A DNA stretch of 40,787 bases, taken from assembly GCA_030770535.1 (NCBI GenBank), contig JASVEC010000149.1, forward strand, positions 1 to 40,787. Reading direction: 5' to 3'. Each line of letters starts with the position of its first letter. Position 1 is the first letter of the stretch. Positions 10,003 to 21,860 of the stretch are shown here, one piece after another. The stretch comes from Batkoa obscura (taxonomy: Eukaryota > Entomophthoromycota > Entomophthoromycetes > Entomophthorales > Batkoaceae). The position numbers were made by a program, and so were the translations under genes. The notes under the pieces were generated by a model. The model made no database searches. It had not been told where the DNA came from and saw only the letters and a list, made by a program, of their open reading frames with translations.

Positions 10003-10434
10003 ATATCTTCTATTTTACCTAACGCTTCAAAACTACTTTTCCATTTTGAAAGGTTTGCAAAATGTCCATCACTATACTTTTTCCATGATCCTCAGCAAAA
10101 AAATTAAGATTAACACTCAAACTACTGTTTATTTTATGAATTTCTTTAAACATATAGTGTAGAAACTCTTGGGATCTAAAATGATTTCCTGTATCTGCCC
10201 ATATATTAATTTTTGTAAACTTTTTAAATAGAAGCTCTGTAGAGATCAAATCGATTAAACAATCTCCTGCATATGCTGAATCATGATTCAATATTTCAGA
10301 TAAATAATCAAAGTAAACCTTGTCTATTGTTTTATCATCTTTTAAATATAATACACCAAAACCTAATACTGATATAGCTTGTTTATTATAATGATCTAGA
10401 TTTATTAAATCTGGTCTTGTTCCTATTTCCATAT

Positions 10435-10531
10435 GGGAGTGTTTTTTTTGACTTCATTATTTTTTCCATTTTTAAACGCTATTTAGCGGAAAAATTGTTA
10501 GTAAAATTCTTAAACATAAAGATACATCCCC
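10435..10531. mobile_element. 97-bp MITE inside copy A transposase
   Basis: Sits at the same ATAT (codons of KQN/MEIG) as the MITEs at 27695 and 30277, but in the opposite orientation relative to the transposase gene. ATAT flanks both ends. Confidence 0.92.
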
Positions 10532-11834
10532 ATATTTTGTTTAAAATCTAAAATTATTATACAACTTTTATTTAATTTTTTAATAGTTTCATTAAATATG
10601 TTTTTTTGAGTATCAACACAGAATTTATGTAATTTGTATAACTTTTCTTCTTTATTAAAAACTTATATTTCTACTTTGTTTTTTATTGCTGTATTTGTTT
10701 TATTTTCAAATAACTTTTTTTTAACTGTATACTGGGCACATATATTACATAAATTTGTTTTTCTTGCTGGATTTTTGAAACTACTTGATATATATTTAAA
10801 AAATGTTGACCTAGCTACTGCTTTATCTTTTAAACCATTCAAATATTTACTGTATGTGATTCTTCTACTTTTATTTGATATATATATTATCTGATGAATA
10901 TTTACTATCGTTATTTTTTTTATTAAATCTTGATGAAATAGTTGAATCATTTAGTAAATATTGTATAATAGTTTCAATTTGGTCCATCTTTAGTTTTTTT
11001 TGTATTTTTAATAATAGGTTTTAATGTTGATATTTTATTATTATTACTTGTTTTTGAATAATCATATTGATTTCTATTTATATTAAACCCAAAACTCTTA
11101 CATTCATCAAAAGAATATACTGAAGCCATAGTTGATAATAACGCTACTTGTTGATTTTATTTCCTGTTTCCCTCAAAGCACTAATTTTATACATTGCTTG
11201 ATTAAGTTTATTATTATCGCTAGTAAACTTTGATAATATATCTTTTCTTTATTTTGTTTTATTATAAAATTCCATAAACCTTGGGTTGTTATAAGTAGCT
11301 CTTAAAATTGATGTAAATGAATTACAATGTTTATATTGTGTACTCCTCCCTATTATATTGAAATTTTGAAAAATTCGATTCGAAAGTTTAGTTATGAAAG
11401 TTTGCATTTTATTTTTATTTCAACAGAAAATAAAGTCAAATAAGTGTATTTATATAATTATATAATTATATAGTTATATATTAAATATCTATTAAATATC
11501 TAACAGAACTAACATAAAATATATAGTTAGGAAAATTAGCTACTTAAGAAAAGGAGACAATTAAAATAAGTTTTAAATAGAGAGATTTAACTTTAGGCTT
11601 TTTAGATTTAACCGTCATGTTAGACACAAATTTAAAAATTTTGAATTTGGATTAATTTCTAAGTAAATTCTGAAATCAATACAGACAACCCCATATGTTT
11701 TTTAAATATTAATACAAAATTTATATAATTTTTGTTATTTTTAGTTTATTTAGTTGTTTATAATAATATCATAAGTTACTTATCCTACTTTATAATAACA
11801 GCTTCTAATATATAATGCTGTTTTATCTTACCAG

Positions 11835-12303
11835 TGTGAAATATCGCTTTGTCAGTCCCATGGTTAATTATAACATAACAATCGCCTAAGCTGTTGTGTT
11901 CTCGAGTTCAGAGGAAATCAATCCCATGTTCTTATTTTGATTTGTTATGAGAATTTCTAGCTCCATCCAAAAAGAATATTATCTTCTCATTTTGATATTT
12001 ATACTTTTCAGAGTATAATAAAAGAGTTTACAGAGTATAATAGTTCGAGGCTTTTTTAACTGAATTATTCCCTGATATCTCGAACATTTAATAAAGCCAC
12101 TAAGTTTTCTTAATAGTATTTTACATAGATTTTACATTAGTATTGTCTATTCTATTTGTCTTATATAGCTTGTAACCTATTACGTGCTATTCCTCATAAT
12201 CCAAGTCTATCTTAGTCACATAAACTAAGACCTTTCGACTTATAGTGTAGTCAACCCAGCAATAGCTGTTCTTGACTCCAAACCCTGAGTACCAGATTTC
12301 ACA
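11835..12303. repeat. ~0.45-kb interspersed repeat, copy 1 (possible solo LTR)
   Basis: 469 bp, begins TGTGAAATATCGC and ends CAGATTTCACA, so the ends are 8-bp inverted (TGTGAAAT/ATTTCACA). Found twice more in the window with high similarity. TG...CA ends and lack of coding sequence fit a solo long terminal repeat of a retrotransposon fossil; a small non-autonomous DNA element is the alternative. CCAG (or ACCAG, depending on the exact end) stands on both sides. Confidence 0.7.
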
Positions 12304-13054
12304 CCAGAGACATTTGATAACACCTAAAAAAATTGCTAATAAAATATCCAAATAAAAAGCACATTACCTTTTTTTGCTTAAACTATTTTTAGGTTGCATT
12401 ATACTAGTTTTCCTTTTGTTGTATAATATAAAACTTATTTGTATTTCTATGAATGATTTATTTTTCATCACTTATAAAACTATTTTACATAAAAATGTTT
12501 TTATATAATTTCTAAAGTACTGGCTTGTTTATATTTATTAATATCCCCATTTGATCCAGTTAAACTATATAAAACCAAATAAAAGCTTTATAATTTTTTA
12601 TCATAGTTGCTAAATATAAATATTAAAATATTAAAAGCAATTTTAAAAAAGACAGGTTAGTGAAAATAAAGAACTTTAAAAATCAAAATTATTTTATTAA
12701 AAGTTAATATGTTATACTGGATATAATTATAGCTGCCTTAATTGCTTTGATTTTGACTTAGTTTTATTGTTTAACTAATTTTACTTTTTTGATCCATTAC
12801 AAAAGTGATTTTCAAGCTCAAAAATAAAATTATAAACTAAAATTTTATCATAAATAGGATTTCAAAAAAATAAATATAGTATCAAATATTTTGATTATAA
12901 CTAATAACAGTTTAATAAATATATAGCTTATAATCGAAATTTGCTTAATACAAGATAACTAAAACTTTTTAGAATTTAGTACTCTTGTTAATAACGAGTA
13001 AGTTTTTTATACAAATTAAAGTGCACACATATATAAAATTCCATTAAAAATATT
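12304..13054. other. AT-rich spacer within the nest
   Basis: No coding frame or repeat recognised between the 0.45-kb repeat and the next MITE. Confidence 0.5.
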
Positions 13055-13151
13055 GGGATATATTTTTGTATTTAAGAATTTTACTAACAAATTTTCTACT
13101 CAAACAGTGCTTAAAAAATAGAAAAAGTAATGGAGTCAAAAATACACTCCC
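13055..13151. mobile_element. 97-bp MITE, diverged
   Basis: GGGATATATTTTTGT at the left, ACTCCC at the right, core CAAACAGTGCTTAA. Flanks TATT/ATTA no longer match cleanly; more substitutions than most copies, hence older. Confidence 0.8.
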
Positions 13152-13348
13152 ATTAGTAGTTTTAAAAATTACTTAAACTTCTAGCTTTTAAAATAACTTA
13201 AAATTCTATAAACAGTATTATTTTTTATGGGCATTTTAACTTTTCAAAATTAATCACACATGTATTATAGAGCTATTTTTTTTTTTGCTTAAAGATTTTA
13301 TTAATAGTTTTTTACTAAATAATACTTAAATATGGCCTTATAATATAT

Positions 13349-14580
13349 GAGGATTTTCTGAATTAGTTTCATTTTTTTATCCAATTTTTAGAAAATTTAT
13401 ACCTCAAGGACTCTGCTTAAAATTCTATAAAAACAAAATTTTATTAAAACAAAAATACCCCAGACACAGTTCTAAATTATTCTATCATAATTTATGTTGT
13501 AAGTTAGCTGAATTTCTACTAAATTTAATAGAAATTTTCGAATTAGCAAGGCTTTTACCAATATAATATCTACATTGATATCAATCAAAATTGTAGTATG
13601 TAAATAAATACATATTTTTATAAAGTTTTATTGAGAAACATTTATTATCAACTGCTTTATAACCAACATTGTAGATTTATTATCAAATAAATAAACTATT
13701 TTGATATTATAATTACATTATTAATATATTGCCAAGTTAATAAATAGCTGTATGGGAGGAAGTGGTTAGCCCCAAAACTATAACTAACCATCTCTATATA
13801 GTACAATTAATATAATAATAGTTTTTACATATTATTACAGTTACTGTTCTTTGCTATTTATCAACTTGGCTATTAATAACTTAAGTAATATTAACATTTA
13901 ATAATTGATTTCTATTATTTTTATAAGATAAACTGGGATTGATCTTTTAGTTTTTCTATTTTCTATAGACTTTATAACTCTAATTGTAGCTATATCGCTT
14001 TTTTTGATGTATCAGATACTGGATAACAATGTAGTTTATTGTTATGTTTAATAAAGTGTAAACACTTCTTTAATGCCTTGGATCTCTATTATTCTTTTTG
14101 TATTTTTGTTTCTTTTATACTTTTTAAAAATTATATCTGTTTTCCTATTATTAACAGAGTCGAGTTATTAATTTTATTATGTTCGCAAATAAAAACCTCG
14201 AATCTTGAAACTAATTGATTGATATCTTCTATTTTACCCAATACCGATATAGCTTGTTTGTTGTAATGATCTAAAATCATTATACAACTTTTGGTATTTA
14301 ATTTTTTAATAGTTTCATTAAATGTGTTTTCTTGAGTATCAACACAGAATTTATGTAATTTGTATAACTTTTCTTCTTTATTAAAAACTTATATTTCTAC
14401 TTTGTTTTTTATTGCTGTATTTGTTTTATTTTCAAACAACTTTTTTTAACTGTATACTGGGTACATATATTACATAGATCCGTTTTTCTTGCTGGATTTT
14501 TGAAACTACTTGATATATATTTAAAAAATGTTGACCTAGCTACTGCTTTATCTTTTAAATCATTCAAATATTTATTATAT
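13349..14580 (-). mobile_element. DNA transposon copy B, internally deleted, 5' part lost
   Basis: Starts with a decayed 3' end (GAGGATTTTCTGAATTAG), runs through the foldback near 13.75 kb and the transposase C-terminal part, and stops at the ATAT where copy C begins. The segment from LDFKQN to LDHYNKQ and the one from SVLG to ALGKIED are both deleted, at short repeats (TAGAT and TTAGG), the same deletions as in the copy at 36.3 kb. It also carries about 90 bp near 13.5-13.6 kb that copies A and D lack. It belongs to a shortened subfamily. Confidence 0.82.
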
Positions 14581-15050
14581 GGGGCTGTCCTAATTGATTT
14601 CAGAATTTACTTAGAAATTAATCCAAATTCAAAATTTTTAAATTTGTGTCTAACATGACGGTTAAATCTAAAAAGCCTAAAGTTAAATCTCTCTATTTAA
14701 AACTTATTTTAATTGTCTCCTTTTCTTAAGTAGCTAATTTTCCTAACTATATATTTTATGTTAGTTCTGTTAGATATTTAATAGATATTTAATATATAAC
14801 TATATAATTATATAATTATATAAATACACTTATTTGACTTTATTTTCTGTTGAAATAAAAATAAAATGCAAACTTTCATAACTAAACTTTCGAATCGAAT
14901 TTTTCAAAATTTCAATATAATAGGGAGGAGTACACAATATAAACATTGTAATTCATTTACATCAATTTTAAGAGCTACTTATAACAACCCAAGGTTTATG
15001 GAATTTTATAATAAAACAAAATAAAGAAAAGATATATTATCAAAGTTTAC

Positions 15051-15115
15051 CATAATCTTTCCACTCGAAAGCGCCTAAAAAATGGAAAAATATAAAACTA
15101 AAAAAAAGCAGCCCC
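15051..15115. mobile_element. MITE remnant at a deletion joint in copy C
   Basis: Only the right two thirds remain (CCACTCGAAAGCGCCTAA core to CAGCCCC), followed by ATAT that continues directly into transposase sequence (ATATGATTTACTC). Confidence 0.8.
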
Positions 15116-15260
15116 ATATGATTTACTCAAAAGTAAGTAATAATAGTAATAAAATATCAACATTACAACTTATTATTAAAAATACAAAAAAACTGAAGGT
15201 GAGCAAATCGAAACTACTATACAATATTTACTAAATGATCCAACTATTTCATCAAGATTT

Positions 15261-15358
15261 GGGGATGTGTTTTTGTATTTAAGAATTTTACTAGCAATTT
15301 TTCCACTTAAATAGCACTTAAAATGGAAAAAATAATAAAAGTCAAAAAAAACACCCCC
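15261..15358. mobile_element. 98-bp MITE in copy C
   Basis: Flanked by ATTT on both sides. Its right junction (CCCCCATTTACTAAAGC) is the one of the MITE in copy E at 29418, so both share the same insertion; its left side is joined to a distant transposase segment (ATCAAGATTT). Confidence 0.88.
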
Positions 15359-16170
15359 ATTTACTAAAGCAAGTAGTTTGTTAAATAATAGAAATCAATT
15401 ATTAAATGTTAATATTACTTATGTTAATATTACTTAAGTTATTAATAGCTGAGTTAATAAATAGTCAAAGAACAAGTAACTGTAATAATATGTAAAAACT
15501 ATTATTATATTACGTATACTATATAGGGATGGTTAATTATAGTTTTGGGGCTAACCACTCCCTCCCATGCAGCTATTTATTAACTTGGCAATATATTAGT
15601 AATGTAATTATAATATCAAATAGTTTATTTATTTGATAATAAATCTACAATGTTAGTTATAAAGCAGTCAATAATAAATATTTCTCAATTAAATTTTATA
15701 ACATGTATTTAAGATCTAGTAGAAATTCAACTAACTTACAGTATGAGCTATAATAGAATGATTTAGAACTGTGTCGGGTACTTTTGTTTTAATGAAAGAT
15801 TTGATTTTATAGAATTTTAAGCGAAGTTTTTAAAATTAGATAAAATAATGAAACTAATTCAGACAACTCTACATATTTAATAAGATTATTAAGAAATTAA
15901 ACAATAAAAGTTATATGATAACTTTAAACTTTAAACAAATATAGAAATACAAACAAGACTAAAAGTCCAATAAATCTAGATCGTTATAATAAACAGCCTA
16001 TATTATATGAATATTAAGGTTTAGTGTTTATATTTAAAAAATAACAAAAGAATAGGCAAAGTTTTTATATTATATTTGAAAAATGTGAAAAAAACAAAAA
16101 TACAAAAAATACGACAATGAATTGTATCATTGTCTAGTATCTAATAAATAAATAGATAAATAAAACAATA

Positions 16171-16274
16171 GGGGATGTGTTTTTTGTTTGAGAATTTTAC
16201 TGGCGAGTTTTCCACCTAAATCTAAATAGCGCTTTAAAAAATAGAAAAAATAATGAAATTAAAAAAACATCCCC
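16171..16274. mobile_element. 104-bp MITE in relic G
   Basis: GGGGATGTGTTTTTTG to CATCCCC; longer than usual because a few bases (CTAAAT) are repeated in the core. Both ends are of the CATCCCC type. Confidence 0.82.
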
Positions 16275-16394
16275 ATATATTAATAGTATAATTTTTTAGC
16301 ACCAAAATAGTTTACTTGATAGCAAATCTATAACACTGGCTATAAAGCAATCAATAATAAACGTTTTTTAATGAAGTTTTATAGCAACATCTCC

Positions 16395-16493
16395 GGAGTG
16401 TTTTTTTTGACTTTTATTATTTTTTCCATTTTTTAAGCCCTATTTAAGCGAAAAATTTGTTAGTAAAATTCTTAAACACAAAAACACATCCCC
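16395..16493. mobile_element. 99-bp MITE in relic G
   Basis: GGAGTGTTTTTTTTGAC to CATCCCC; left base decayed, ATAT follows on the right. Confidence 0.82.
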
Positions 16494-16631
16494 ATATCCT
16501 CATCTATTTTATTTATTTACACACTATAGCTTTGGTTAATATCAATGGTATATAGGTTATATTAATAAGAAAGAACCTTGTTGATTCGGGAATTTCTATT
16601 AAATTTAAATTTTTTTTGGCTAACTTGGAGT

Positions 16632-17077
16632 TGTGAAATATCGCTTTGTCAGTCCCATGGTTAATTGTAGCATAACAATCGCCTAAGCTGTTGTGTTCTT
16701 GAGTTCAGAGGAAATCAATCCCATGTTCTTATTTTAATTTGTTATGAGAATTTCTAGCTCCATCCAAAAAGAATATTATCTTCTCATTTTGATATTTATA
16801 CTTTTCAGAGTATAAAAGAGTTTACAGAGTATAGTAGTTTGAGGCTTTTTAACTGAATTATTCCCTGATATCTCGAACATTTAATAAAGCCACTAAGTTT
16901 TCTTAATAGTATTTTATGTAGATTTTACATAGTCTATAGCCTATTACGTGCTATTTTTCGCAATTTAAGTCCATCTTAGTCACATAAACTAAGACCTTTC
17001 GACTTATAATGTAATTAACCAGGAAATAACTGTTTTTGACTCCAACCAAACACTGAGTATGAGTACCAGATTTCACA
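16632..17077. repeat. ~0.45-kb interspersed repeat, copy 2 (possible solo LTR)
   Basis: 446 bp, same ends as copy 1 and close to it throughout. It interrupts relic G: the flanks (GCTAACTT... and ...AGTATAAATTATA) rejoin into the CTAACTTACAGTATGAGC found uninterrupted in copy D. So it is younger than that relic. Confidence 0.75.
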
Positions 17078-17324
17078 GTATAAATTATAATGAAGTGATT
17101 TAAAACTGTGTCAAGTCTAGGTAAAGGTATTTTACTCTTTAATAAATTTATTTTGTAGAATTTAAGCAGTTTTAACATACAAGATATTTAAAAATCGGAT
17201 AAAAAAGCGAAGCATTTGGCATATTTGATATATTATAGCTTTTAGATTTATTTGGCTAAGGCCGGTTTGCATCTATATTAATAGCTAAGATTAAAAATTA
17301 TATAAAGAACAGCTTCAAATATAT

Positions 17325-17412
17325 GGGGGTGTTTTTTTGACTTTGATTACTCTTTCCATTTTTTAAAGGACTGTTTTGAGTGGAAAATTTGTTGGTGAAA
17401 TTCTTGGACAAA
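17325..17412. mobile_element. MITE, right end decayed
   Basis: GGGGGTGTTTTTTTGAC after ATAT; the right end reads ACATTTCTAAT instead of CATCCCC. Diverged copy. Confidence 0.72.
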
Positions 17413-17748
17413 AAAATACATTTCTAATAACTATTATTAAATCATGTTTTTTGTTAACAGTTATTAATTTACAATATCGAACTATCAATATAGATTTTCT
17501 TCAATATTGAATTAAAATTTACCATTAAACTTTACTATTAAAATTTACTTAATTCACTGAAAGTAAAATTTGCCCTATTTGTTTTATTAAGTTAATAGTT
17601 TTATAATATAAAAGCTCTCTTTGTAAGTAAATTGGAAAAATCCCCTGTTTATGAAAAAGCGTTTGATTTGATTTGGCTTACTCTTTTTTGTTTATGTTTT
17701 ATCCGTTTATTACTGACTGACAAATTATTGAACTTGAAAATAATATAT

Positions 17749-17850
17749 GGGGATGTTTTTTTTGGGTTTCTTATTTTTTCCATGTTTTAAACGCCGCTAT
17801 TTGAGTAAAAAAATTGTTAGTAAAATTCTTAAATACAAAAATACATTCCC
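17749..17850. mobile_element. 102-bp MITE, complete
   Basis: GGGGATGTTTTTTTTGG to CATTCCC with ATAT on both sides. Confidence 0.85.
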
Positions 17851-20800
17851 ATATGGAAATAAATTAGCTATTTATTTAGCTTAAGTATTTTTAATTAATT
17901 ATTAATTTCTATTTTATACTAGTTGTTCATACACAAATATACTATTATTTCACTGTTATAAAAAATTCAGATTAAAGCCAAAGCTAAAATATGTTTTGTA
18001 TAAATTTAGTGAAATTGAAGTAATACCTTGATAATAACTTTAATTCCGATGAAATAAAATAAATAAAAAAAAGCAGTTTTTAACGATCATAAAAGGATCA
18101 TAAAAGGATCTTATCTTTGTTGGTTTTTTATATACTATTTGAAAAGTCATGAGAAACATAATAGGTTGTTTGCCTTTAATGTTTTCGTTTTTTCCATACC
18201 AGAAAACTATTTCAAAAATGATTATTGTATACGGAATTTTTTTGTTACAAAGTGTAAGTGTTCAAAGAAACAAAATACAAAGAGGGGGGTCGGTAGTAAA
18301 GTGGAACTAAAAAGATAAACCTTGATAAATTTTGCCTGAGACTATCCAGGTATTTTAGATTACTTTTTAGTGTTCAGAAAGTTTCAAGATATGTAGAGTT
18401 AGCTTTGATGAAATTTAGGAGGTCTTTCCAGAGAAACATTAAATATATTTATTTAAAAAAGAATAGTTTGTTCATCCATACCTCGCCGCTAATGGTGAAA
18501 AGTATTGGTATAGTAGGGTTTTTGATACGAATTAAATTACCATGAGTTTGCAATTTTTATTGGACATATACTTGATTATTAAAGATTCCTTTATTAAAAA
18601 GTAATCTTAAAATAAATAATAGGCTTTATTAGCTGATTAAAGCTATGGTGAAAGAGATAGTAAGCTTTATACTAATGAAAGTGCCTAAAAAAGGCACAAA
18701 TTTAACTCAAAGGGAGATTAAATTTAGCAAAAAAAGGTGAGCCTCCAGGAAGATTATTATAAGAACCATTATGGGAAAATGGGAACTTTATAGAGGAGAT
18801 TTGCAAGAGGAAAAAATTTGAGAAAATTCGGTAAAGCTATGAAATCAAAAACAATATTTGTGTTACTTTCTTTACAGTCGCCAATATTAATCTCTCCATC
18901 GTTTAAAGAGTGATTTGATGATGGTGAAATTAATAAGAAACGGTTAGCTGTTTTCAAAATAACAATAGAAAGTAGAAAATTGATCTCAAGCAAAATGATG
19001 ACAAAGTAGTATAAGTAACAAACAACATTTAAATTTCATTCTAATAATTAAAAAATTGTTACCAATTAATTAGAGGTAAATATTTATTTTAGATGGCTCA
19101 TTTTGTTAAATTTATCTGATCATTTTACTAATTGCAAGTTTTATATAGGTTTAAAATGCTTTTTTTCATAAAACATAAATTTTCATTATTTACGAAGTAT
19201 TTTTAATTCATTAAAAATAAGCAAGTAGATAAAAGTACTTTCAAATCAATTAAATGGCCCTACTAATATTTGGTATTTTGTTTATTCTCCATTTAAGGTA
19301 TTTATATTTATATTTGTAAAATTAAATGATTATTAATAAAAAACAGAATTATTAATTCATGTACTATTTATTAACTTCAGCTCTATATTGTGCGAAATTA
19401 GTAAACAACCTGGAGGGGAAGGGAGCACCACTTTTTAATTTTAATTTTACTTAAAAAGAATATTTGTTTTAAAAATATATGCCATATTCAATAGGCTTTA
19501 AAATTTATAATAATGCATTAAATTAAACGTTAAAATTAAAATAGATATTCAATGGTAAGTTTCTCGAATTTTAAGCGCTAACACATTAAAAATATGACCT
19601 TAAGTTAAAGTTGATATCAAAATGAAAGATAACAAAAATATGGTTAAATCTAAAAAAGTCAAATAGGATTGATTTGATTTAGCATTAAAAAAAATTATAA
19701 TGTCCAAGCTCTAATGATTTTTAGTGAATATTAAACAATACCACAATCAACTTATACCTTTTAGTTTTAAAAGAAGAAGGGAGGAGGGAGTCATTTGTAG
19801 AATATGTATCAAGTTCAAGTTGCACAGGCTTTTGGATTGTAAACTAGAGTGTATCTCTCCTTTTAGCTTTTTTATATTTTAAAATGGGAATTACTTGAAG
19901 TTGACAAATCTTGGCTATTTTAGTAGAGCTTCCAACTTCAAAAGCAAAAAAAAAGCACTGAAGTTTTTAACAAAATAGCTTGCTTTTTCATCCATTAATT
20001 TTTAATCATTATTAATAAAGTATTTGATTTTGTATAATTCTCAAAAGATTTAGATATGAGATACTAACTATATTCAGACATAACCAGAGCTACTTGTATG
20101 TACACTCTCTGTAATTTTTATTATATGATTGAAAAACTTTAAAATTTAAAAAGACATTAACTTTTTATTCCTTACTTATTTATTGTTTTTGATAAATATA
20201 TAGCTTATTAAATAGTATAAATTAAAAATCAAATTATGGAAAATTAAATTATTTGTAATAAAATAACATGGATTTTTGATTAAAAGCTTGATTGAGAGGT
20301 TTATTTTAAATAACTCATACTTGCTACGCATACATGAATTGTTAGTATTGGACTGCATGGCTTTGAGTTTTATTTGAGTTAAATGCCATAATAATACATA
20401 AAGTGAAAAAACACTCCCAGGATTTTCATATCTATAGCATGATTCATAAGGTTTGGGAATTTTCAACTCCCTTATTTTCATTAATTTATATTTATCTGGG
20501 TGGAGGGAAGTACCAAATGCATATTTAAAAACAAATTAGAAAGCCTGAGAAGTAAATATCTTTTGTCAAACCATCAGTATAGATTGCATAAACAAAATAT
20601 TCTCTTATAAAGTTGGTAAGTATCGAGGAATTGCTATAATTGTTTGTGATTTTGTTAGTATCAATGTTTTGTGAATACTAATTTTAAATGTATCTTAAAT
20701 TTGTTAATAAATGATTAACATATTTGTTAACTTTAGTAGCTTCTTCATAGCTAATTTTATTAAATCCTTATTCTTAAATGTGATATGGGAGCCAAGGCCA

Positions 20801-21660
20801 GAAAGTAGAAAAACTTCCCCCCATTATAATAACAAAATGTTTAATCAGCTACAACAAACCCAGAAAGAGCATGCTTAATATATTCACTTGAAATTAATTC
20901 TAAAATACCATATGCTTTTGGACGGGGAATTGTTAATATGGTTGCTCCTCTCAAAAAACGATTATTTACAAGCCAAATATTTTAAACACTGGATTAATAT
21001 GATAAATAAAACTCTCCCCCTTCTTGGCTTCATAACATTATATTAAAAGGAATAAATTTGAATTTTGCATATAAATTTGATTGCTCAAATTTAACTCACA
21101 TTAAGAATTGTATTTTTTATCATCTATAAAATTTATAAGATTATCTAATAGGTACATAATCCTATTATATATCAAGAATCCTTTCGAATGCTAAATTGCC
21201 GTTGGTTTCGAAAAAACAATCCAAACATCTGAATATTTCGGTATTCATTGGAATTGATTTTGAGTGTTTGAAATTTGTCTGGTTAATATTAATATCTTTT
21301 TTTAGTTGAAATGTGTTAAAATGGACTTTTTTTAGGATCCGAGAATTAAGTTTTTGTTTTTTGTAAAATCTTAATCTCTTTTGAAATTACTTCTAATAAT
21401 GTCATGTCCCCACGTACTTCAACTTCATACAGCTTTAGCAACTGATATTATGTTGCTAGTTGCTGTTAAACAGGTTTGGTTTGTATAGTTATAGAATTGA
21501 GTTTACACTTTTATATTCTGCTTTCTATACTTAAGTTTAGTTAGTAATAGGTCACAACTGAAATAATCCATAGGAATAAAGAGATTGGATCCCCCTTTGT
21601 TCTAATCCATGTGTTGCAGTGTATTCATTGATATGGCCCCATGAAAGACTTTCGTTTTGG

Positions 21661-21770
21661 AATTTCTGTGTAAAATTAAAAACTTAAATCTATAAATTCA
21701 CAAATTTCTCAGAGAAGGTTTAAACCTTTTTAAGCTTTGATTAAAGATTCCCAAGTTTTACACAGAAATT
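21661..21770. repeat. 110-bp foldback structure
   Basis: Arms AATTTCTGTGTAAAA (21661-21675) and TTTTACACAGAAATT (21756-21770) are perfect inverted repeats, and near the centre stands the 14-bp palindrome AAGGTTTAAACCTT (21715-21728). No sequence kinship with the 98-bp MITE. It could be a remnant of another small foldback element; only one copy is in the window. Confidence 0.65.
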
Positions 21771-21860
21771 GCAACCTTAGAAATACCTAGAAAAATAATA
21801 ATGGACTTTATATTTAAATGCATCTATTGTCAATCGTAAAATTAAACTTGTTCACGAATG

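Larger units (their letters stand above)
9509..11407 (-). pseudogene. Transposase gene of copy A, broken
   Basis: DDE-type transposase in pieces: N-terminal segment (10932-11407) with a frame break and an A8 run, zinc-binding segment (CNIC...HKFC) at about 10.6-10.75 kb where KNKVEI is followed by a stop, MITE insertion between KQN and MEIGTRPD, then an open 137-codon part (10019-10432). That part holds LDHYNKQAISVLGFG, WADTGNHFRSQEFLHY and FFAEDHGKSIV; after HGKSIV a lost base shifts the frame. A second MITE splits the segment before KIEDIDQL. At least four breaks, so not able to make enzyme. Confidence 0.82.
9059..11692 (-). mobile_element. DNA transposon copy A, full length with two MITEs inside
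   Basis: Both ends are present: GGGGTTGTCTGAATTAG at the left (the 3' end) and ...CAGACAACCCC at the right (the 5' end). Adjacent bases are ATAC (left) and ATAT (right), not a clean duplication, so one flank may have been rearranged. Layout in its own direction: 5' end, ATG at 11407, transposase gene interrupted by a MITE (10435-10531), C-terminal part, a second MITE (9905-10002), stop at 9511, 137-bp foldback near 9.37-9.5 kb, 3' end. It is the only long copy whose conserved INIWADTGNHF motif keeps its Trp. Confidence 0.88.
14581..15870 (+). mobile_element. DNA transposon copy C, short internally deleted form
   Basis: Both ends are present: GGGGCTGTCCTAATTG at the left and ...CAGACAACTCT at the right, flanked by ATAT and ACAT. 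It is inserted in copy B at the ATAT of the MIYSK codons. Retained: 5' end and the start of the transposase gene (ATG at 14868, breaking off after about 50 codons), a MITE remnant, 145 bp of the middle (15116-15260), a whole MITE, then everything from about 60 bp before the stop codon to the 3' end, including the foldback. Both internal deletions end exactly at a MITE edge. The 5' part is very close to copy A. Confidence 0.85.
15871..17215 (+). mobile_element. Old decayed transposon relic G, split by later insertions
   Basis: Pieces of the same transposon, more diverged: about 15885-16130 (around KQN...LDRYNK, continuing with deletions), 16275-16394 and 16494-16631 (3' subterminal), 17078-17215 (last part before the lost 3' end). 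Two MITEs and one 0.45-kb repeat have landed in it. At about 15.93 kb it reads AAACAAATATAGAAATAC, the target site used by MITEs in copies A, D and E, here empty. Confidence 0.7.

Noticed and set aside
10634-10894. Plus-strand 86-codon membrane-like protein (also as mirror at 36477-36737)
   Set aside because: Antisense of the transposase zinc-binding segment; appears wherever that segment is present.
16951-17178. Minus-strand 75-codon frame
   Set aside because: Spans the end of the 0.45-kb repeat and a decayed transposon tail; no motif.
18769-18993. Minus-strand 74-codon frame
   Set aside because: No ATG, no motif, isolated; expected by chance.
20176-20481. Minus-strand 101-codon frame with ATG
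   Set aside because: Second half is Asn/Ile/Leu low complexity of AT-rich DNA; no family, promoter or neighbour to support it.
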